From Cladobotryum mycophilum (Eukaryota > Ascomycota > Sordariomycetes > Hypocreales > Hypocreaceae), in assembly GCA_036429605.1 (NCBI GenBank), contig JAVFKD010000016.1, forward strand, positions 310,001 to 374,000: a stretch of DNA of 64,000 nt, in the 5' to 3' direction. This document shows positions 11,622 through 22,008 of the stretch, one piece after another (the stretch's first letter is position 1; every line of letters begins with the position of its first letter). The notes beneath the pieces are model-generated. The model was not told where the DNA came from, ran no database searches, and saw only the letters and a program-made list of their open reading frames with translations. The translations under genes were made by a program, and so were the position numbers.

Positions 11622-13074
11622 CTACACTTGATCTCGCGCATCATCATCTCCCCATCTTGCTTCCCACTGTCGGGCCAGTACCTCCTTTCCCCTCATTTCC
11701 TCGAGCCGTGCTGCATCCCAAAACACATACCCCCAACGCCTCACATCGTCTTCTATGTAAACTCCAATCACATTGCTGTAGGTCCCGCCCCAGACAAGTG
11801 TCCATGCCAGTGGTGGATGCGTCAAGTCTATCAGCCCGAGAGGTTCTTGGTCCCCGAGAAAGGGTAACGGGTCACGCCTGGCCTCCCTTTCGTCTCTTTC
11901 CGAGGGATGATCTCTACGTCGCGACCATATCGACGTGTCATTCAAGACGAAGATATCGAGGAAATCGCTGCTCAAGTAAACCATCTGTTGTTGCATTGTG
12001 GTGACGAGGTGCTCATGGTTCTTGATTGAGAAAAAGACAGTATGCAGAAGCTCGAGACCACGGGTCATGGTCCCTTTCAGGAGCATATCAGAGAACCCTA
12101 TGACTAGTAAGCAAACGAGAAGAAAAAAATACTAGGTTGAGATTAGAGCGAAACTCACAGCCCAAGTGTAGATGAAAAGCGCCCTCTGGCGTAGGTGGTC
12201 TCAGTCCGTCAAACTTGGGATTATTTTCATTGACATCCCAACTGATTTGTTTGAAAATTTGCTCATACTTTTCACTAGCAAAGAGGTGAAAACATGTAAT
12301 CTCTTCAATCTCCCATGGCTCGTACAAGTCAAAGAACAAGAGGTGAATATCTATAGACCCAAAGTCCAGGCGTCGGGTCGCGGCTCTATAATATTTTCCG
12401 CTTCCGAATAGGTTGCACATGAGTTGAAAGCGGTACATGGCACGCATCAAGCGGGTTTCTTCCGTTCTGGATAGGGGCTTATGATTCGTCTGGCCAGAGC
12501 CGGCCTGGTGGGACAGATCCGCCAATGTCCATTCCGCGTAGACTCGCATAAGTGGTTGCATCACAGAAGCATGAAACTTGGCCATCTTGAAAGCTTCCTC
12601 CTCAGTAAGCTTCTCCATATCAATGGAGTAGCAAAGGGCCGTCCTTTTGGACTGATAAGGCTTGAGGTAGTCGGCAACCATTGAACGTGAGCGGAATGCA
12701 AGCTCAGGGGAGTCATAGCGAAACGCGGCACATGCATCCACAGTGACGCTCCGCAGAGTCTGTTGCAAAGATTCAACGATCAATGTCTTGCGTGCCAACA
12801 AGTATTGTTGGAAGAAGACTGGTGAAGCATGAATCAAGTTGCTGAGCTCTCTGAGTGGCAGCACAGAGAGTAGACAGTGTCGAACCTCTGGTGGTAGCAA
12901 CTCGAGGGGCGCATTCTGTTGAATGACATTCCCCTTTTGTTTCTGCTTCAGGCGAACTGTCTTGGGTGTTGTCTGCTCTGAGTCGACAACACCTTCGTTC
13001 GGTATTGGAGCCTGTGGGGAGGGGTCCTTTAGCCTGTGCCGTAGGCCCTTGAGCTTCACCAACAAGCGCTTCAT
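11622..13074 (-). CDS. F-box-like domain protein of unknown role
   Basis: Two exons (13074-12159 and 12097-11622, 61-nt intron) encode about 463 aa. Residues 1-55 are basic and disordered. An F-box-like helix cluster follows (LELLPPEVRHCLLSVLPLR, then ELSNLIHASPVFFQQY). The remainder is a mostly helical region typical of fungal proteins that carry one degenerate F-box, including a motif (YEPWEIEEITCFHLFA) often seen in that family. F-box proteins recruit substrates to SCF ubiquitin ligases, but many fungal paralogues of this form have no assigned target. The splice donor GTGAGT after the LHLG segment and a TAG acceptor restore frame into WFSDMLLKG. The neighbours are functionally unrelated. 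Coding status is confident; function is not known. Confidence 0.8.
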
Positions 13075-14122
13075 GAAGAGGAACCGATTTGGGGTGAGAT
13101 GGGGGGTCCAAGTGTAGTGAACAAAAATGCATTAATCACATCGTCAAGAATAAAGAACTTTCATGTGGCAAGGTAGAACGCCGTAAAAACGCGTGTGTAA
13201 AGGGAGAGAGAGTCATTCATTGATGGATGGATGTTGGTGTTGGCTCAGTTGCGATGACTTCTGGTCACGTGCAGTCGTATGACACCCCAACCAATCTCTC
13301 AGAGGCTACAGCTCAATGGATGAGACATTCTGCTATAATTACATGTTTCATTTAGCGCCCAATGACCTCTTCTTTTGGTCGCCTAGCAGAGGCCGTGATT
13401 GAGACCGAATCACCTCATGAGCGGCAAATCTACCAATGGAGAGCACCCTCTCAGTCCCGTGATTGATGGTTCATGCATCGGATAATTTCTCGATTTGGTG
13501 GTGTAGGTTAAACCTTGGCGCTCAACACCGTCTGCAATTTGAGCCTCCCCATCTCACGATATCTTCTTTCTTGGATCATGTATGTATGTAATCAACGATA
13601 CACGTTTGCAAGTTCTTTCTTACGAGCTGAAGCATCTTTGTATTTACTTGCACCTCAACGGCCATGTTAACCATATTGTTTTCAACATGGAATTGTATGA
13701 TTTCCCTGTAGCCTCCTTTCATGGGACCTTGCCGCCCAGCAAATGCATGTTGGTTCTATAAATGTATCAGTTTCAGGAGAGGTGTTGGCTCTAGTAACAA
13801 GCTTACAATTTTATACCAGCGCCTATGGCCGTGGCCGTCTTCACATCGTGATGTGACGGTCGACGTCTCTGTCCAGGTCATCGATTAAGTAGACATGTTG
13901 ACTTCTCGCAAGATATAAAGTCTGAAGCTTCGCCCATATAATCGCTTCCTTCATCTCAATCATTCTCATCATTCTCCTCACTCTCATAAGCTCTTCTCCT
14001 CAATTCTGTCTCCAATCCAATCCTTGTTCCATTATTTCAGGCCGTCCCTTCCATCCACACCCCTTGCTTCTTTCGACTTACATCCTTTGGTATCGTATTC
14101 CAACACACAAATCTTCAAAAAT
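13075..14122. other. Intergenic between divergent F-box-like and unknown genes
   Basis: This is a roughly 1 kb shared upstream region. It has a CACGTG near 13265 and a TATAAA at 13914-13919, followed by a pyrimidine-rich leader typical of fungal 5' UTRs. No RNA gene could be supported; a tRNA-like string near 13300 was examined and rejected. Confidence 0.5.
13914..13919 (+). promoter_or_regulatory. Possible TATA box of the unknown gene at 14123
   Basis: TATAAA is followed by a CT-rich stretch (about 13945-14040) resembling a fungal transcription start region. It lies about 200 bases upstream of the proposed ATG. It is assigned on sequence and position only. Confidence 0.35.
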
Positions 14123-15081
14123 ATGCCGTCACTGCGATCGCTATGGCTGTTTCTTGCGGGACTGCACAGATGGCCGCGGCCCCAGATCTCAATCCCCTCC
14201 AATGCCTGCTCCCCGAGTGGTATGCCCCCCCCCCTCAAATCTTGTGCTTCCGAATCCTGCAAAAACGCAGTCGGAGTCCGAAACTAACATTCGCTGACCT
14301 TATACACTAGGTCTCCCGGCCGATTGAACTCCCTACAGTAAGCCATTACTCCAGGGATACTCGGGGGTCAGTTCGCACAGGCTTGTCACAGGCCTCTGGC
14401 AGGTCGGCGGCATCTGGCGGGTCAGCGGCATCTGAAAGGTCCATTGCATCCATTGACTCCGCCGCTACCATCGAATCTGTCCAAACCCTCAGGAATTTGA
14501 TCAGGCAAATCAGTCTTGATCTTCAGAGCAATGAAGCTCTTGCTGCGGTTCTCAAAGCGCACGCGAAGACACTCGATGCAGCCGACTATCAGCGGGCGCC
14601 ATGGGTAGAAGAGGTCCAGGACGCCTACACCGAATACAAGGAGAAGGCCATAAATGCTGGTAATGCCCACCAAGAGTTTCAGAGATATCTTAGGGCGACT
14701 GGGTCAACTGCAACTCCCGAAGAGCACGTCAAACGAGCTAGGTTGGCTGTCACTTGGGGCGAATTATCGGTCATGTAAGTTAAATTTACCTTTCGCCATG
14801 GATTCTATCAGTACGGTTTCTCACCTCCTCTAGTGCTGCTGAAGGTCGACTGCGCTTCATTCAGACGTATGATAGTGTGTATCGTGACCCTAGCAGCGTC
14901 AATACTCATGTCGATGCTGGAGAGGACTCGATCAGGAGTGGCAGGAACGCCGTCAAGCAGGCAAGAAAGAATTATGATAGTAAGAGCATTAGTGCTGCTT
15001 ACTTCGATATCTGCTAACATCATATGTTTAGTGCTCTTCGAACGGGTTAACCTGTCAGCCGATCCCGCAATCTTTCGATGA
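14123..15081 (+). CDS. Unknown four-exon protein with Ser/Ala-rich repeat and helical C-terminus
   Basis: Proposed exons are 14123-14219, 14339-14774, 14834-14979 and 15032-15081, giving 242 aa and exactly in frame. The last two introns have textbook GTAAGT/GTAAGA donors and TAG acceptors. The first intron (GTATGC...CTACAG) is less certain and so is the start. The N-terminus is weakly hydrophobic (LRSLWLFLAGL). A Ser/Ala-rich segment with a near-repeat follows (SGRSAASGGSAASERS), then a helical region rich in charged residues and Ala (QTLRNLIRQISLDLQ; AVLKAHAKTL). I do not recognise a family. The consistent frame across three introns argues for a real gene. It could be a lineage-specific secreted or intracellular protein; no function is proposed. 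Confidence 0.62.
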
Positions 15082-15327
15082 GAAAGTTCAATGCTGAAAG
15101 GGCTTTCTTACCACCCCACAGAATTGGTTCCTGTATACACTAGTCGACAATCTGTTTTTTTTGTTGTTGTTTCATCTCTTCATGTTAGGTGCAATTGCAT
15201 GGATCGAATGTACAAATAGTTTCCTAGCGTATCACTATATCAGTCGTTACCGTCGTTGTTTAGAATCGTTCGTTCAAAGCTCCAGAAGATTGATGTGTGT
15301 GACTGTCTCCTTCGCCTACAGCTTCGC

Positions 15328-16387
15328 CTACAGCTTCGCCGAGTCTCCCTGCTTCTTAACACGGAACCCATGTCTCGGCGCATGAACCCTCACACTCTTC
15401 TTCTTCTCCGTCACAACCTCAATCACCACCTCCTTCCCATCCACGCTCACCAGCTTTCCCACATCCTTATGCGCCTTGCCCGTATCCGTCGGCGAAACAA
15501 CCACGGCATCCCCCTTCTTTAGCCCCTGGGCAACCACCACCGGATCGGCCTCGTCAACCGACCCCTCCGCATCGTGATACTCCGATCCCTCAATGAAGCT
15601 CGCAGCTGCTTCACCATCCAATGTAACCACCTTCTCAACCTTCTTCTTCGCCACAGAGACGGCATCCTGAAACCTCTTCATCCAAGCATATACCTTGGGA
15701 AACTTCTCAGGCGAGAAAATCTCCACAGGCAATGCCCCAGGAATCCCCGACAGCCAGTGGAAAGGCCACACGGCCTCAATATCCGCCAAACTCGGTTCCT
15801 TTGTCCTCAAGATCCACTCCCTCCCATCTGCCAAAAGGGTCGTCTCCAGCAACTCAAACGCAGCAGAAAACTCCATCGTCGCCTCCGGCCTCGCCCTCGC
15901 CATGCTCTCCTTGCTCAAATTCCCGCCAATGTAATCCCCTCTATCCTTGAAATACCTGGGATCCTTCAACATGGGCAGATTAGTAGGCAGCAGAGTCACG
16001 CCATTAGCAAAGATGCCCGCATCGATGATAAAATGCGACAAAAGTCTCTCCACAGCCTTATGCTCTGCGGTGGTAGCGCCTAGTCTGGGTTTCTCTGGAA
16101 ACATCTCCTCTAGCTTCTCAAGCTGGAGACGGGAATCCAAGTAAACATCTCTGCCGATAGACATGATCGGGATGCGTCTATGAGACATCCCAAGACGGGA
16201 CACATCTGGTCGCGGAAGCATGCCAGGTTGGAGCTGCATCCATGTCAGCGGTGATATTCTGTGGTAGATTTGACGATTTACTTACACATTGTTTGTATGG
16301 TATGCCTCGGAGGGCCAAATACCAAGTAATGCGTCTCGCGTATGGCGAGTAGGTGTAGTGATACAAAACAATTTCGGAGGTAGCCAT
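15328..16387 (-). CDS. Glutathione S-transferase-like protein with C-terminal extension
   Basis: Two exons (16387-16286 and 16233-15328, 52-nt intron) give 335 aa. The N-terminus has the thioredoxin-fold start of soluble GSTs (VLYHYTYSPYARRITWYL), followed by RIPIMSIGRDVYLDSRLQL where the cis-Pro and glutathione-contact strand of GSTs lies. The alpha-helical C-terminal domain runs to about residue 235 and includes a typical SLADIEAVWPFHWL segment. The last ~95 residues are unusual: an acidic linker, then a short beta-rich segment (GLKKGDAVVVSPTDTGKAH; KEVVIEVVTEKKKSVRVH) resembling a small barrel. Total length exceeds the ~210-240 aa of ordinary GSTs. GSTs conjugate glutathione to electrophiles in the cytosol; whether this one is catalytic is not evident. 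Related GST-plus-tail proteins occur in other ascomycetes. Confidence 0.85.
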
Positions 16388-16873
16388 TATTATATTTGGG
16401 ACCTAGTGTCCTCTGATGATGAAATGAGTTGATGACGAAGAAATAAAATGATGAAAAGTACAAGCAATCCGACGCGTTTCGTCTCTCTTTAGACCTCGTC
16501 TCTCTTTAGACCTCGTCTCTCTTTAGACCTCGGCTGTCATCTAGCTCGTGTGGGGTGATTTGGTAAGATCGTGTGCAGCCAATGGCATGTTATACTTTCG
16601 GTATACCCGGAATGCAGAGAATCGAACATGATGAATACAAGACATTGTATCATTTCAAGAACTGGGGCACATTAAAGTGGAAGTAGGCAAACCCGTATCT
16701 CATTAGCTACCAATTATCTTTTCTGTGCCCATCAACTCATGAGTCGAGCCTTTGTCTGGTGTAGCAACTCTACATCAACCTACCACCCAAATCTCAAGAA
16801 ACCAAGTTCCAGATGAAGAGCAAAATTCACCATACCATACCAATCTTGATTAAAACCAACAGATTGTCAAAAT
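16388..16873. other. Intergenic between GST-like and zinc-knuckle genes
   Basis: This is the promoter of the GST-like gene and the 3' flank of the zinc-knuckle gene. The only distinct element is a perfect 17-bp direct repeat, three copies, at 16480-16530. Confidence 0.6.
16480..16530. repeat. 17-bp tandem repeat, three perfect copies
   Basis: The unit CGTCTCTCTTTAGACCT occurs three times head to tail with no mismatch, about 95 bases upstream of the GST-like start codon. CTTTAGAC-like units could be promoter elements or a simple minisatellite. Confidence 0.9.
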
Positions 16874-18593
16874 TTACCATCCTCCACCAGAATCGAACTG
16901 TCCAGCTTCGGCACTAGCATCGTTGTTGGCACCCCAACCACCATCATCAGGCCGGCCATTCGCTTCAACGCCTCCGCTGTCACCTCCGTTATCGAAACCA
17001 GTGTTGCCGGTGCACTCAGAGTCCTTGGGTGGCATCTTGCAGCGGACTTTAGTATGTCCATATTCCTCGCAGTTAGAGCACTGTACCTTGGACCCTATTA
17101 TCTATTAGTGACCCTGTGTCAAGATTAGGGTACTGAGCGTCAAGACTTACAATCCTTGGGTTCCGTGCATTCTTTGCTGAAATGTCCAGACTTCTCGCAG
17201 TTGCGGCAGATAACAGAGTCCATGTTTCTCGGCTCAGAGCATTCTTTCGCCATGTGGCCTTCTTGACCGCAGTTTCTGCATGCCCGGCCGCCACCATCAG
17301 GGCAATCTTTGGAAAAGTGACCCACTGATATTGATTAATATTTATGACTCGAGTAAAAAGGCGAATGGATATAAACTTACTTTTGCTACATTTACGGCAC
17401 TCCACATTTTCCAAATTGGGAGGCTCCTCGCACTCCGCAACCTTGTGGCCCGATTTTCTATCTCGTATTAGCACATGTTGTTCAACTGAAGTGAAAGATG
17501 GGATACGCACCCGCAATTCTTGCAAGCAAACTTGTCCACTCGAGGTTCGGGACCTGTTAGGTTAGGAAATAATCCTAAAGTTGATGGGAAGTTGATTGAA
17601 CATACAATCTCGAAGTCGATGACCTTCAGCGCTACAGTTGTTGCAAACTATCTTGGGCTTGTCCGTTCGCTCAACTCGCTCTTGTGTGCAAAACTTGGAT
17701 GCATGACCAAGCTCTCCACAGTTGTGGCACTTCACTTTACCACTGTCGACAACCTCACCTGCATCGTCTAAGCGAGAGACGATTTCCTCGCGAGTCTTGG
17801 GCCAAGAGTCAATCTCTCGAGGTCTCTCAGGTTGCTCCGAGAAACGGTATGAGATGCTGTACTTTTTGTCCATGTTTCCCTGAAGATCCATGTTGGTGAA
17901 AACATTGACAAGAGGTCGTTCGGTAGCAATGAGCCAGATGTTGATGTTCTGGTCAATGAGGGCTTCTTGAATCTCTCGGTAGGTAACAGTTCCACCAAGA
18001 GCCTTGACGTATTCTTGGACAGCTTCTTTGGCGTCGTCGACGTCTCTCTCGGCCGCAGCCTGCTTGAGTTTGTCCCAGGCGGCTTCTGGGGTGGTGTCAG
18101 CGATGTGGTCGCGGTTGACCTTGCGAGCGTTCTCGCAATTCCTGCGCATGTGGCCTAAAATCTTTGTTAGCACATTTTTATGTCATTCATGTTTACTGAT
18201 TGCATACCGTCCTCTCCACAGTTTTCGCAAACCATCGGAGGCTTGTCGGGACAGTCTTTGACCATGTGGCCTTCTTGTTTGCAGTAGCGACAGGCCGTTT
18301 CTTTGGGGTTGGGACAATCTGAGCGCATGTGGCTATATGTCGATGTCAAATATCAGTGATAGAATAGGAGGCTGCTTATGAACTTACCCTTCCTCGCCGC
18401 AACCGAAGCATTTGTTGTTGGCGGGAGCGCCGTCGCCTGCATCTCCAGTACCTTCGTACTCGCCTCCATATCCACCGCCGCCATCACCACCTCCTCCTCT
18501 ATGCTCGGCGCCTTGATCAGCTCCATGATCATCCTGGGCGCCGCTGCCCCAGGGATCATCACCACCAGTGTTGCCGGTTTCCCACTCTGACAT
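16874..18593 (-). CDS. CCHC zinc-knuckle protein (CNBP/Gis2-related), ten knuckles
   Basis: Seven exons (18593-18388, 18332-18208, 18154-17606, 17553-17511, 17457-17381, 17324-17151, 17094-16874) encode 464 aa, exactly in frame. A Gly/Asp-rich leader (residues 1-60) precedes ten CX2CX4HX4C knuckles. Three are at about 62-117 (CFGCGEEGHMRSDC, CRYCKQEGHMVKDC, CENCGEDGHMRRNC) and seven begin at about 253 (first CHNCGELGHASKFC, last CSNCEEYGHTKVRC). Between knuckles three and four is a ~130-residue non-zinc segment with helical and beta-like parts (EAAWDKLKQAAAERDVDDAK; NINIWLIATERPLVNVFTNM). The tail is Gly/Asp-rich and ends in GGGW. CNBP/Gis2 proteins bind single-stranded nucleic acids, including mRNAs; a similar RNA-binding role is inferred. 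Nearly every knuckle group is bounded by an intron, suggesting growth by duplication. Confidence 0.9.
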
Positions 18594-20558
18594 GATTTCT
18601 ATTGAGATAACAAGTTAGTAAATGATCTAAGCGTTGGTGTCAAGTCTTTGGCAACGATATGTGGATCAGAATGTGAAGATGATGAATGGACAGTTGAGGG
18701 CCGTAGATGGAAGATAGTGCTCTGGGCCAGATTTTCTCCAATCTTAACTAGCTAGATCCTTACCCGAGAAGAGGCAGCTTAAAGTGGTCAAAGATTGCGG
18801 GATAATGCCAGGCAAAGTCTGATGAAAAGGTGGGAGTTGAATGCAGAAAGGAGACCCGAAGTCTGATGGGGCGAAAAAGGATGATGATGATTGACAAATG
18901 CAGGGTGGAAGAGGAAGAGATGATGAAGAGGGGGAGGGAAGTGCTTTTGTAGGAGAAGAAAATAACAGCGAGCCAAAACGCGTACCTGAGGATCACAGAT
19001 CAAAACTTCAGTTCTTCACTGTTTTGTTTTGGTGGATTGGCAACGGGATGCAAACGAAGTCTGTGTCAATGGGAACTTGAGCGTTCGCGTGCTAGCAACC
19101 TTCACTTGCTGCTTGTCAATTCTTATTAGCAAAGTCGATAATATAAAGGAGTAGAATATTCACGTACATCTTTTCTGCACGAAGTTCTCACAAAAAAACT
19201 TCTTGCAGAGGTGTTGGAGAAATTGAAGAAGTTGGGTTGGCTGAGTGGGGAAAGAAGAGGGAGAAGAGGGAGAAGAAGAAGGAAGGCTGCAGTTGTTGTC
19301 GTGGGGATAAGGCAGCAACTGCAGGTATCAACCCATTACAAGGCAGGAAGTGCTTCCACCAGCAGCCCGTTCTCTCTTCTCCCGCCCGACGGCTGTCAAC
19401 AGGAGGTGACGCATTAACTACAGGCGACTTATTGCTGCTCAACTGCCCTAATTGTACCAGCGACCCCCCATCCACTGAGTGGAAGCAGATGGACAGAAAG
19501 TGAAGAACGTTTGATGCGTTTACGGTGACTAGTTATTGAATTAAGAGGATCTTCTAAGTACGAGAGTCACTCTTGCTTGACAATTGCCTTTATTTTCTCT
19601 CGCCCTTTAATTTGCAGTGCAGTGATTCACTGCATTATCAACTTACTCTAGGTAGACTTGCCAGATTCCAATACATCACAATAGCGCAAAATATATACAG
19701 CTCATCTCACTACTATATAGAGATATCTGAAGCAACATTACTCAAGAAGGGAGATGAATATACGAATCATAACCTTGGTTACCTATTCTTGGACCTAGAA
19801 GCTGAGACATTGGAATAGCCAAAGAATGATGAATTGTTCGTCTAGTCTTTGAGTTTTAGAGATTCATTTTCTCAGAGTTGATAGTTGTGAAATGAGAACA
19901 CGTTATGATTACTGGAACATGCAGTGACTCTTCAGATGATATCTGGGCCGCATCGAAACGCACCATGCCCCTTTTCATTAGTTGCCATTTATGACATCGC
20001 CAACCGAAGGAGCCATGCCCCGAGTTCTATTGACATTAAGAAAAGTCAACAGTATCTACCTAGTAGTAAGGCTCAATTACCTGCCTATAATTTGAGATTT
20101 AATTAGAATATTTGACTTAATCATCCACACAGAATTGTTGCGTTGAAAATATCACAAGTTATCAACCGGCCAACACTTCTAATGATTTACCCTAAATACC
20201 TTCTATCAACACCCGCATCGTGAGCTTCAAACTCTCTGGTTGTTAGGTTATACGATATCAGTTTAACATTTAGTTAAAATAGATAGAATAGAATGGAACT
20301 TGATAGTTTTTCCTAGTTGAAGATGAGCTTCAGCGGTTGGCGATCAAAACACAACTTTACCCTATCCGAGGTGTGTTTGCAATGATTGCTTATAGATAAA
20401 GTGCATTCTCGTCCCAGTTCAGTTCAGTGTCATTCTGTGAGGCTCCTCTTCCACGATTCAACAACTGGAACCTAGATATGCTTTATCTTATAATCAACAT
20501 GAAGCAACCGTTCAACTCGAAGAGATGAGGAGTGAGCAGCCAAGGCTTCAACAAGCAG
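18594..20558. other. 2 kb gene-free, AT-rich stretch
   Basis: No coding region is supportable. The first part is the promoter of the zinc-knuckle gene. From about 19520 onward the sequence becomes clearly AT-richer than its surroundings, with TA-rich runs near 19690-19760 and 20090-20290, and leads into a kinase pseudogene. This could be decayed sequence. Confidence 0.5.
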
Positions 20559-21463
20559 ATGAATCCAATACCTTTCCGACAATGCTCAGTCTTCTGGCAT
20601 TGATCACCTTCCATACGATCCATCAATAGTCACCAGCGACCAAGTAATTGACATATGGGGTTGTATCATCATCAATTGTCTTACGCATCAAAGGTAGCAA
20701 TGTCGTCATCAAAGCATCCCCCCTCTAGACAAGGACCAGGTGTCGGAGAGGAAGATATACGAGCAGCTACAAAGTAGTGGCCAAGGACATGCAAACATTC
20801 TCAAATACTTTGGAAAGATGCCGCCCAAATATGAGCTGTTCCGTGGTGGGCTTGTGCTCGAGTATCATCCGCGCGGGACTCTATCGTCTCTGTTCGATCG
20901 AGTTGACTTTGCGACATCTTTTCAGGAAGAGAGCAAAATGTTTGTACATTGTTTTTATTCATACCATTAGCAAATTCTGTGTGCACTGAAATGACTCTGG
21001 GTATCATTAGGTGGCCATGTCAAGCTATATCAGCCGTTGCTTCTTTGCATTCCCGAAGCGTCGTTCATGGGGATATCGGCCTTCACAATTTCCTGGCCTG
21101 CAACGATGGTAGAATAATCCTCTGTGACTTTGCTGGGTCTGGCATGGAAGGAATCCTGCCAACTGTTGCGGCCGGTGTGCGATACTCCAAGCCTGAAAAC
21201 GACCAGAATGATTATCCAACAGAAGAGGACGATGTGTTTGCTCTTGGTACAGTTCTCTACGAGCTGACTGTACATGAACGGCTTTCAAGGGCCAAGGCAG
21301 TCGAGATATTTATCGTCACCTGCGCGACAAGGAATTCCCAGACTTGTCGCCAATCTCGCTACCACTTGGTCGAATCATTCACAAGTGTTGGGTTGAAACG
21401 GGATACCAAGCCAGTGATGCGTTGATGGAGTTTGAGAGTTCAAGACGAACCGAAATCTTATAG
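20559..21463 (+). pseudogene. Decayed protein-kinase-like gene
   Basis: The translated pieces form a eukaryotic protein kinase domain, but no single frame spans them. In order: a YDPSIVTSDQVID leader; an N-lobe strand (GSNVVIKAS) with a candidate ATP-contact Lys; an ERKIYEQL helix; GLVLEYHPRGTLSSL (hinge); a likely 71-nt intron (20940-21010); SRSVVHGDIGLHNFL (catalytic loop, HGD in place of HRD); LCDFAGSG (DFG-like); and a C-lobe ending near ALMEFESSRRTEIL at 21463. The frame breaks at the C6 run near 20722-20727 (one base short), near 21281 (one base short), and probably near 20655. No in-frame ATG serves the N-terminal piece. Fungi carry many such single-domain kinase-like genes. Several independent lesions in an AT-rich setting favour a pseudogene over sequence error. 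Confidence 0.8.
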
Positions 21464-22008
21464 GAGAGCATCCGTAATCTTTGGCGACTAAAAGACGAGT
21501 AAGCTTGTTTCCAGTGCAAGGGCCAATTTCGAATATCGGCAAATTGACTTGATCTAAAGATGAGAGCACCCTCGGAGTACCGAGGCATATTCGCTAGAAT
21601 GACTCGGATGACACTCGAGTTGGTAATGCGTTTGATCATATAGGGTGGTTTTCTAGCTACGGGCAACATCTCCGCGGTCGGAGATGCTTGTCCTGCACGC
21701 TTATCGATATTCTAATAATTGCTGACCCCGCGGTGGTGGGTGGTGGAATGCGTGAAGCTGAATCGGGCTCATACTGTATCACTAAGCAAAATACATTAGT
21801 AAACCACAGTGTGAAAACTGCTAGGCAGGCTGCCCCCCACGACCACGACTTGCTTGACTAATGAAGTTTACTCACATGCGACCCTCGAAGGAAAATTGGT
21901 CCTCGTGAATTCTTACAAATCCAAGCATATAATCTCCTGGCATTCCTCCCCCCCTTTTTGCCATTTCATGCTGTGTTTCTGTACCTGATCTGATACAATT
22001 CACTCAAG
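21464..22008. other. Intergenic, DRE2 promoter
   Basis: No gene is seen. It holds a CCCCGCGG-type GC-rich patch near 21726 and a C-rich leader ending just before the DRE2 start. Confidence 0.5.

Noticed and set aside
11489..12004. 171-aa plus-strand open frame
   Set aside because: It is antisense to exon 2 of the F-box-like gene and has no protein-family features.
13290..13360. tRNA-like 5' half (GGCTACAGCTCAATGGATGAGACATT region)
   Set aside because: The start resembles a D-arm, but no matching acceptor stem, anticodon arm or T-loop (TTCRANNC) follows at the right spacing.
15574..16083. 169-aa plus-strand open frame
   Set aside because: Antisense of the GST-like gene.
13900..21500. Possible secondary-metabolite or mobile-element cluster
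   Set aside because: No backbone synthase, transposase, integrase, reverse transcriptase, terminal repeats or target duplications were seen.
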